Assembly (NCBI RefSeq): GCF_005049285.1
Contig: NZ_SOSC01000009.1
Coordinates: 1 to 64,000, forward strand
Direction: 5' to 3'
DNA: 64,000 bases
From: Halorientalis salina
GTDB lineage: Archaea; Halobacteriota; Halobacteria; Halobacteriales; Haloarculaceae
Position 1 is the stretch's first letter. Each line of letters starts with the position of its first letter. The translations under genes and the position numbers were made by a program. Below are positions 60,054-64,000 of this stretch, one piece after another. The notes under the pieces were generated by a model. It was given only the letters and a program-made list of their open reading frames with translations. It ran no database searches and was not told the origin of the DNA.

Positions 60054-60946
60054 GGTTCGTCGAGGAGGTCGTCGTCGACGAGTTCCTGCCGACGTTCCGG
60101 TCGATGCTGGCCGAGGCGCTCCGGGAGCGCGGGCTGACCCAGAGCGAGGTCGCCGAGATGCTGGGTATCAGCCAGAGCGCCGTCTCGAAGTACGTCCACG
60201 GCGAAGTGGCGATCAACGAGCGGCTGTACGACGACGAGCGCGTGGTCGAACTCGTCGAGCGACTGGCCGACGGACTCACCGACGGGGAGATGAGCCCGGT
60301 CCAGGCGCTCGTCGAGGCCGAAGTCGTCATCCGCCAGCTCGAAGGCGGTGACGTGCTCGCACAGCTCCACCAGGAGGTCGTCCCGGAACTCGCCGAGTAC
60401 GGCGGGGCGTTCGACGTCCACGACCCCGACAGCGACGTTCGCATCGCGGAGCAGGCGCTGGCTTCGGTCCGCCGCGGCCTGTCGGTCGTCGAGAACACCC
60501 CGAACGTCGCCCGCTACATCCCCGCCGTCGGGACGAACCTCGTCGAGGCGCTCCCCGACGCCGACGGCATCGAGGACGTGGTCGCCGTGCCTGGTCGCAT
60601 CATCGACCTGAAGGGCCGCCCCGAGATCCCCGCCGAACCGGAGTTCGGCGTCAGCGAGTACGTCGCGAGCGTCCTGCTGTCGGCCCGCGAGCAGGGCAGC
60701 GACGCCCGCGCGGCGATCAACGTGAGTTACGACGCAGACCTGCTCGACGCGCTCGAAGCGGCGGGGTACGTCACCGTCGAGTTCGACGCGAACCTGGGTG
60801 TCGAGGACGGCATCGCCGCCGCACTCGACGCGGAGCCCGATGCCGACGTGATCTACCAGACCGGTGGGTTCGGACTGGAGCCGATCATCTACGTCCTCGG
60901 TCCGGACGCTCCCACCGTCGCCGGGACCGTCCGCGACTGTCTCTGA
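60050..60946 (+). CDS. thiR: ThiR-like regulator (HTH plus ThiN-type thiamine-phosphate synthase domain)
   Basis: A 298-residue protein. The N-terminal HTH (about 15-60: LRERGLTQSEVAEMLGISQS, AVSKYVHGEVAIN) is of the XRE/Cro type. Residues about 120-298 are ThiN-like (YIPAVGTNLVEALPDADGIE, VPGRIIDLKGRP, VIYQTGGFGLEPIIYVLGPD). In archaea this architecture is the thiamine biosynthesis repressor ThiR, with ThiN as the ligand sensor; it may also retain ThiE-like activity. ATG 60050 is chosen from the ATGA overlap. The methyltransferase gene starts 1 nt after its stop. Confidence 0.87.
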   Translation: MRFVEEVVVDEFLPTFRSMLAEALRERGLTQSEVAEMLGISQSAVSKYVHGEVAINERLYDDERVVELVERLADGLTDGEMSPVQALVEAEVVIRQLEGGDVLAQLHQEVVPELAEYGGAFDVHDPDSDVRIAEQALASVRRGLSVVENTPNVARYIPAVGTNLVEALPDADGIEDVVAVPGRIIDLKGRPEIPAEPEFGVSEYVASVLLSAREQGSDARAAINVSYDADLLDALEAAGYVTVEFDANLGVEDGIAAALDAEPDADVIYQTGGFGLEPIIYVLGPDAPTVAGTVRDCL

Positions 60947-60947
60947 G

Positions 60948-61631
60948 ATGGACCCCGTCACCGCGACGCAGTCGTTCTACGGCCGCTGGGCCCGGCTCTA
61001 CGACGTGATTGCGACCGCACCCGGCGTCGCCTCGTGGCGTCGGCGTGCCGCCGACTCCCTCGACATAGACCCCGGCGATACCGTCGTGGAGATGGGCTGT
61101 GGGACCGGGGCGAACCTCCCGTTCCTCCGCGAGCGCGTCGGCCCCGACGGCACGGTCGTCGGAATCGACGTGACTCGAGAACTCCTCTCGCGTGCCCGGG
61201 AGCGCGTCGAGCGAGAGGGCTGGACGAACGTCTCCGTCGTGCAGGCCGACGCGACCCAGCCACCCATCGAGGGACCGGTCGACGCCGTGCTCGGGACCTT
61301 CGTGGTCGGGATGTTCCCCGACCCCGCCGAGGCCGTCGCGGACTGGTGCGATCTGTGTCCGGGCGGTCGCGTCGCGCTGCTCAACTTCCAGCCGAGCGAC
61401 CGCTTGCTGGCCCGGCCGCTGAATCTTGCCTTCGAAGGATTCGTCTGGATCTCCGCACCAGGCTGGAGCCTGCCCGAGGAGCGGCCGGTCGCGCCGTTCC
61501 AACGTCGGGTGTCGGCCGCCCGGACTGCCCTGGCCGACCGGACTGTCGACCGAATCTATCGGGAGTTCGCCGGTGGCTACCTGGGACTGGTCGCCGGGCG
61601 CGTTCCGAAACGGTCCCCGTCCGGCGAATAG
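60948..61631 (+). CDS. Class I SAM-dependent methyltransferase
   Basis: A 227-residue enzyme. SAM-binding motif I is VVEMGCGTGANLPFLRERVG, followed by GIDVTRELLSRARE (acidic motif II) and VQADATQPPIEGPVDAVLGT. It resembles UbiE/Coq5-like small-molecule methyltransferases; the substrate is unknown. It starts at ATG 60948, 1 nt after the regulator stop. Confidence 0.87.
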   Translation: MDPVTATQSFYGRWARLYDVIATAPGVASWRRRAADSLDIDPGDTVVEMGCGTGANLPFLRERVGPDGTVVGIDVTRELLSRARERVEREGWTNVSVVQADATQPPIEGPVDAVLGTFVVGMFPDPAEAVADWCDLCPGGRVALLNFQPSDRLLARPLNLAFEGFVWISAPGWSLPEERPVAPFQRRVSAARTALADRTVDRIYREFAGGYLGLVAGRVPKRSPSGE

Positions 61632-61666
61632 GAACGTTTTTGCTGGATCTGACAGCAGTTCCGAAC

Positions 61667-62875
61667 ATGTCGTCCGCCAGCCGACTCGCGCCCGTCGCCC
61701 TCGCGCTCCTGTTGGTCCTGGCGGGCTGCGGGGGGTCGACGGGTGGCGGGACACCCACGAACGACTCGACAGTGACGACGACGGCACCGGGGTCGCAGTA
61801 CGACGTGCCCGTCGAGAACGGGACGCTCCCGGTCGACGCGAACCGCACGTACGCGCGAGTCACCTCGCTCATGGGGACGGACGTCGATCCGCGCCCGGTC
61901 GAGGTCCGAAACTGGAGCGAGTGGCGGGAGAACCTCCCGCGAGTCGCCGCCGCTCCCATCAACGACGCGCTGGGCTACGAGAACGTCTCGGCCGACTGGA
62001 GCGAGCCGACCGGCCTGACGCTGCCCACGGGATACGTCTACCTCCACCCCGGCGAGGGGTCGCCCGACGAGATCGAGCGCGTCCTCGCCCACGAGTTCGT
62101 CCACAGCGTCCAGTTCCAGGGGAACATGTTCCCGTGGCTCGACCGATTGCGAACGCAAGATGCGAGGACGACGACCGACGAGGCCAAAGTGTATCGGTCG
62201 CTTCAGGAAGGCGGTGCGGTCTACGTGACCGACGCCTACACCGAGCGGTATCTCGACGGACGGAACGACTCCGCGGTCGCCCGCGAGTACATGGACGAGA
62301 GTCCCACCCACTGGAGCGCGCTCGCGCCCTACTACTTCGGGAACCGGTACGTCGCGGACCGCATCGACTCGCCCGCGAACCTCTCGGTGGTCTACGAGGA
62401 CCGCCCGGTCACCACCGAGCAGCTCATCCATAACTACACCCGCGCGGAGGAACCGCCGGCTGCCCTCACGGTCGAGACGAACGCCACCGGCTCCGACTGG
62501 GAGTACGAAGGCAACAACACGCTCGGCGAGATGACCACGCGGGGCGCACTCGGGACCGAACTGAACCGGTCGCGTGCTGCGGCCGCGGCCGCCGGCTGGG
62601 GGACCGACGAACTCACGATCTTCTCCCGCACTGGCGAGGACGACCGGTTCGGCTGGGCCTGGGTCCACCGCTGGGACGACGCGAGCGAGGCCGACGAGGC
62701 CGCCGCCGCGCTCGAAGCCTACGCCGACCGGCGTGACGAGTCCGGGACCTACGACTTCGCGTTCACGCGCGTCGACGAGGGGACGACCGCGCTCGTGTTC
62801 GGCGACCCCGCCCTGGTCGCCAACGCGACCGTCTCCGGAACGACCGGGAACGTCTCGGTCGCCGTCGGTTCCTGA
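61667..62875 (+). CDS. Secreted lipoprotein with HExxH metalloprotease motif
   Basis: A 402-residue exported protein. The signal peptide ends in a lipobox (VLAGC), with a Gly/Ser/Thr-rich tail behind it. The mature part has the zinc-binding HEFVHSVQF and, about 55 residues later, EGGAVYVTDAY with a Glu that could be the third ligand, as in gluzincin peptidases. It has many NxS/T sequons and an acidic surface. It is probably a zinc metalloprotease anchored outside the membrane. ATG 61667 starts 35 nt after the methyltransferase stop. Confidence 0.8.
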   Translation: MSSASRLAPVALALLLVLAGCGGSTGGGTPTNDSTVTTTAPGSQYDVPVENGTLPVDANRTYARVTSLMGTDVDPRPVEVRNWSEWRENLPRVAAAPINDALGYENVSADWSEPTGLTLPTGYVYLHPGEGSPDEIERVLAHEFVHSVQFQGNMFPWLDRLRTQDARTTTDEAKVYRSLQEGGAVYVTDAYTERYLDGRNDSAVAREYMDESPTHWSALAPYYFGNRYVADRIDSPANLSVVYEDRPVTTEQLIHNYTRAEEPPAALTVETNATGSDWEYEGNNTLGEMTTRGALGTELNRSRAAAAAAGWGTDELTIFSRTGEDDRFGWAWVHRWDDASEADEAAAALEAYADRRDESGTYDFAFTRVDEGTTALVFGDPALVANATVSGTTGNVSVAVGS

Positions 62876-62879
62876 GCCC

Positions 62880-63647
62880 CTACCGTTCGCCGTACAGCGC
62901 CGCGTGGTCCTCGCAGAACTCGGGGTCCCGGAGCTGTGCCTCGACGACCCCGGGCTGTCGATGTGGGTTCGCGAGCCGACAGGCGTCGGTCTCGCAGAAC
63001 GCCTCGCCGGTGTCGACGTAGTGGTACGCCTGCAGGACGTAGCCTTTCAGCGCCTCGGTCGTCCGCGGGTCGTCCTCGATCAAAAAGTCCCCCTCGACCT
63101 CGGATTCGAGGACTTCCCGGGGCGGCGTGTCGCCCGAGAGCATCGCGTGTTTCTGTTGTTCCTTGTAGTACTGCTCGGGCTTGGCCGGGGCCTCGTACAG
63201 TCCGGGGACCGATACCAGCGCAGGTTGTCCGAGGACGTTCACGCGCTTGTGCCAGCGCCCGTCGTGGTCGCCCCAGGTCCCGAGAACCCGGTCCAGCAAG
63301 GGGACGTGCAGGTGGTCCAGCCGGCGCTCGTCGTCGGGGAGTCGTTCCCGGAGGCGTTCCTGGACCGCAAGCCCGTCGTAGATGACGCCGCCGGCGCGCT
63401 CGGGGTGTTCGAGCGCGCGCTCCTCGTACCGGACGATCCCCAGCATCGTGTTTCCCGTCTCGCGATCGTAGGGGCTGAGTACGCGCGTCTCCGCGAACGC
63501 CTCCGGCAGGTCCTCGTCCGTGTACTCGGCCAGAAAGCGGTCCCGAACCGTCACGTCAGCGTCGATGCGCTCACGGAGCCAGTCGGCGATGACGTCGGCG
63601 TCGGCCTCGGTCGTGGGAGCCCGATACAGGGTCACGCGGTCGACCAT
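62880..63647 (-). CDS. Uncharacterised haloarchaeal protein, possibly DUF6775-like
   Basis: A 255-residue protein without membrane segments. Conserved-looking parts are VTLYRAPTTEADADVIADWL, GIVRYEERALEHPERAGGVI, LDRVLGTWGDHDGRWHKRVN and PALVSVPGLYEAPAKPEQYY. The last two fit what I remember of archaeal DUF6775 (putative metallopeptidase) proteins, but the match is from memory. The C-terminus has a Cys-rich piece (FCETDACRL...EFCEDH). It converges with the lipoprotein gene (4 bp). Confidence 0.6.
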   Translation of the reverse strand: MVDRVTLYRAPTTEADADVIADWLRERIDADVTVRDRFLAEYTDEDLPEAFAETRVLSPYDRETGNTMLGIVRYEERALEHPERAGGVIYDGLAVQERLRERLPDDERRLDHLHVPLLDRVLGTWGDHDGRWHKRVNVLGQPALVSVPGLYEAPAKPEQYYKEQQKHAMLSGDTPPREVLESEVEGDFLIEDDPRTTEALKGYVLQAYHYVDTGEAFCETDACRLANPHRQPGVVEAQLRDPEFCEDHAALYGER

Positions 63648-63692
63648 ATCAGCCAGTGGTATCGCCCGGTAAAACTGCTTGCGGTCGCCGCC

Positions 63693-64000
63693 TCAGACGC
63701 GTCGCCAGACGACGAGGCTCAGCGTCAACCCGACGAGCGCGGACCCGACACCGAAGCCGGGGCCGTCGCCGCTCGACGCGCCGTCGGACCCACCCGAGTC
63801 GGTTCCCGCCGGCGTCGACGGCTCTCGGACCGTCAGGGTTAGATTCCGGTCGCCCAACTCGAACCGAGTGTCGCCAGCGGCGTCGACCGTCCGCTCGAAG
63901 GAGAGCGTCCGGGTTTCTCCCGGTGTGAGGACGACCCGTCTGGTGTCGACCGTCTCGCCGTCCTGGGAGAGGGAAAGGTTCCCCGCCGCCGGCACCGCGT
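63693..64000 (-). CDS. PGF-CTERM surface protein, C-terminal part (truncated by window edge)
   Basis: The frame is open to base 64000 on the minus strand, so only about 100 C-terminal residues are seen. They form a beta domain (LSLSQDGETVDTRRVVLTPG, LTLTVREPST), a Gly/Ser/Asp linker, then GDGPGFGVGSALVGLTL with a hydrophobic helix and WRRV. The GPGFG motif plus helix plus Arg is a PGF-CTERM archaeosortase signal, nearly the same as in the beta-propeller protein at 34162-35517. GTG 63995 is internal. Confidence 0.82.
   Translation of the reverse strand, partial: AVPAAGNLSLSQDGETVDTRRVVLTPGETRTLSFERTVDAAGDTRFELGDRNLTLTVREPSTPAGTDSGGSDGASSGDGPGFGVGSALVGLTLSLVVWRRV

Overview
The window is a dense, GC-rich stretch of a haloarchaeal chromosome. 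Signs of this are the very acidic proteins, haloarchaea-specific families, archaeal TATA elements close to start codons, leaderless or nearly leaderless starts, a tRNA-Gln carrying an intron, and archaeal translation genes (eL44/S27e/aIF2-alpha/Nop10, and eL43/RpoP/Pcc1). The L44e protein looks almost identical to the Haloarcula version as I remember it, so a member of Haloarculaceae is likely. There is no rRNA operon, CRISPR array or intact insertion sequence, and almost all of the window reads as core chromosome.

Layout. 1-3.6 kb: the end of an Fe-S assembly operon (sufB partial, sufD), a hairpin-rich repeat block, then a ferritin-like protein and a DtxR/SirR-type metal regulator. 3.7-13 kb: tRNA-Gln with a 51-nt intron, then mostly single genes (flavin-reductase-fold protein, DUF502, GNAT, HD hydrolase, LysE exporter, a threonine-synthase-like protein lacking its PLP lysine, haem-copper oxidase subunit I, FAD oxidoreductase, metallophosphoesterase). 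13.1-16.1 kb: a membrane J-domain protein and the L44e-S27e-aIF2alpha-Nop10-PAC2 translation operon. 16.1-17.2 kb: two hairpin clusters around an AT-richer small membrane ORF. 17.2-25.7 kb: surface and envelope genes (DUF2298 protein, DPM-like glycosyltransferase plus GtrA, a large membrane protein with a secreted partner, two type IV pilins), the initiator tRNA-Met with a duplicated 3' end, and a purine phosphoribosyltransferase.

26.2-34.2 kb: a nine-gene, tightly overlapping Mrp-type cation/proton antiporter operon (Usp-E, F, G, DUF4040, B, C and three D-like subunits). 34-49 kb: a PGF-CTERM beta-propeller protein, CoaBC, citramalate/isopropylmalate synthase with a chain of upstream micro-ORFs, a DUF192 protein, a methyl-accepting transducer, an HNH-like zinc protein, a histidine kinase, GuaAa, DUF2070 and a secreted stalked protein. 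49-57 kb: prefoldin beta and DUF3194, a large PAS/GAF/HTH_10 regulator, then Pcc1, RpoP, L37Ae, DUF2103 and TruD. 57-64 kb: a four-CBS protein with a RaiA-like tail, UspA, Pth2, Dcd, a ThiR-like regulator, a methyltransferase, a lipoprotein metalloprotease, an uncharacterised protein and the C-terminus of another PGF-CTERM protein.

The most unusual signals are these. (i) Clusters of near-perfect 7-11 bp hairpins, mostly with 3-nt loops, one of which copies the 3' end of sufD. (ii) Micro-ORFs that bridge genes through ATGA/GTGA overlaps, including two independent 8-codon bridges. (iii) A threonine-synthase homologue without the Schiff-base lysine. (iv) A CBS-RaiA-like fusion. (v) A Usp-MnhE fusion in an antiporter operon whose D-like subunits lack different channel lysines. 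(vi) A tRNA-end duplication that looks like an integration scar.
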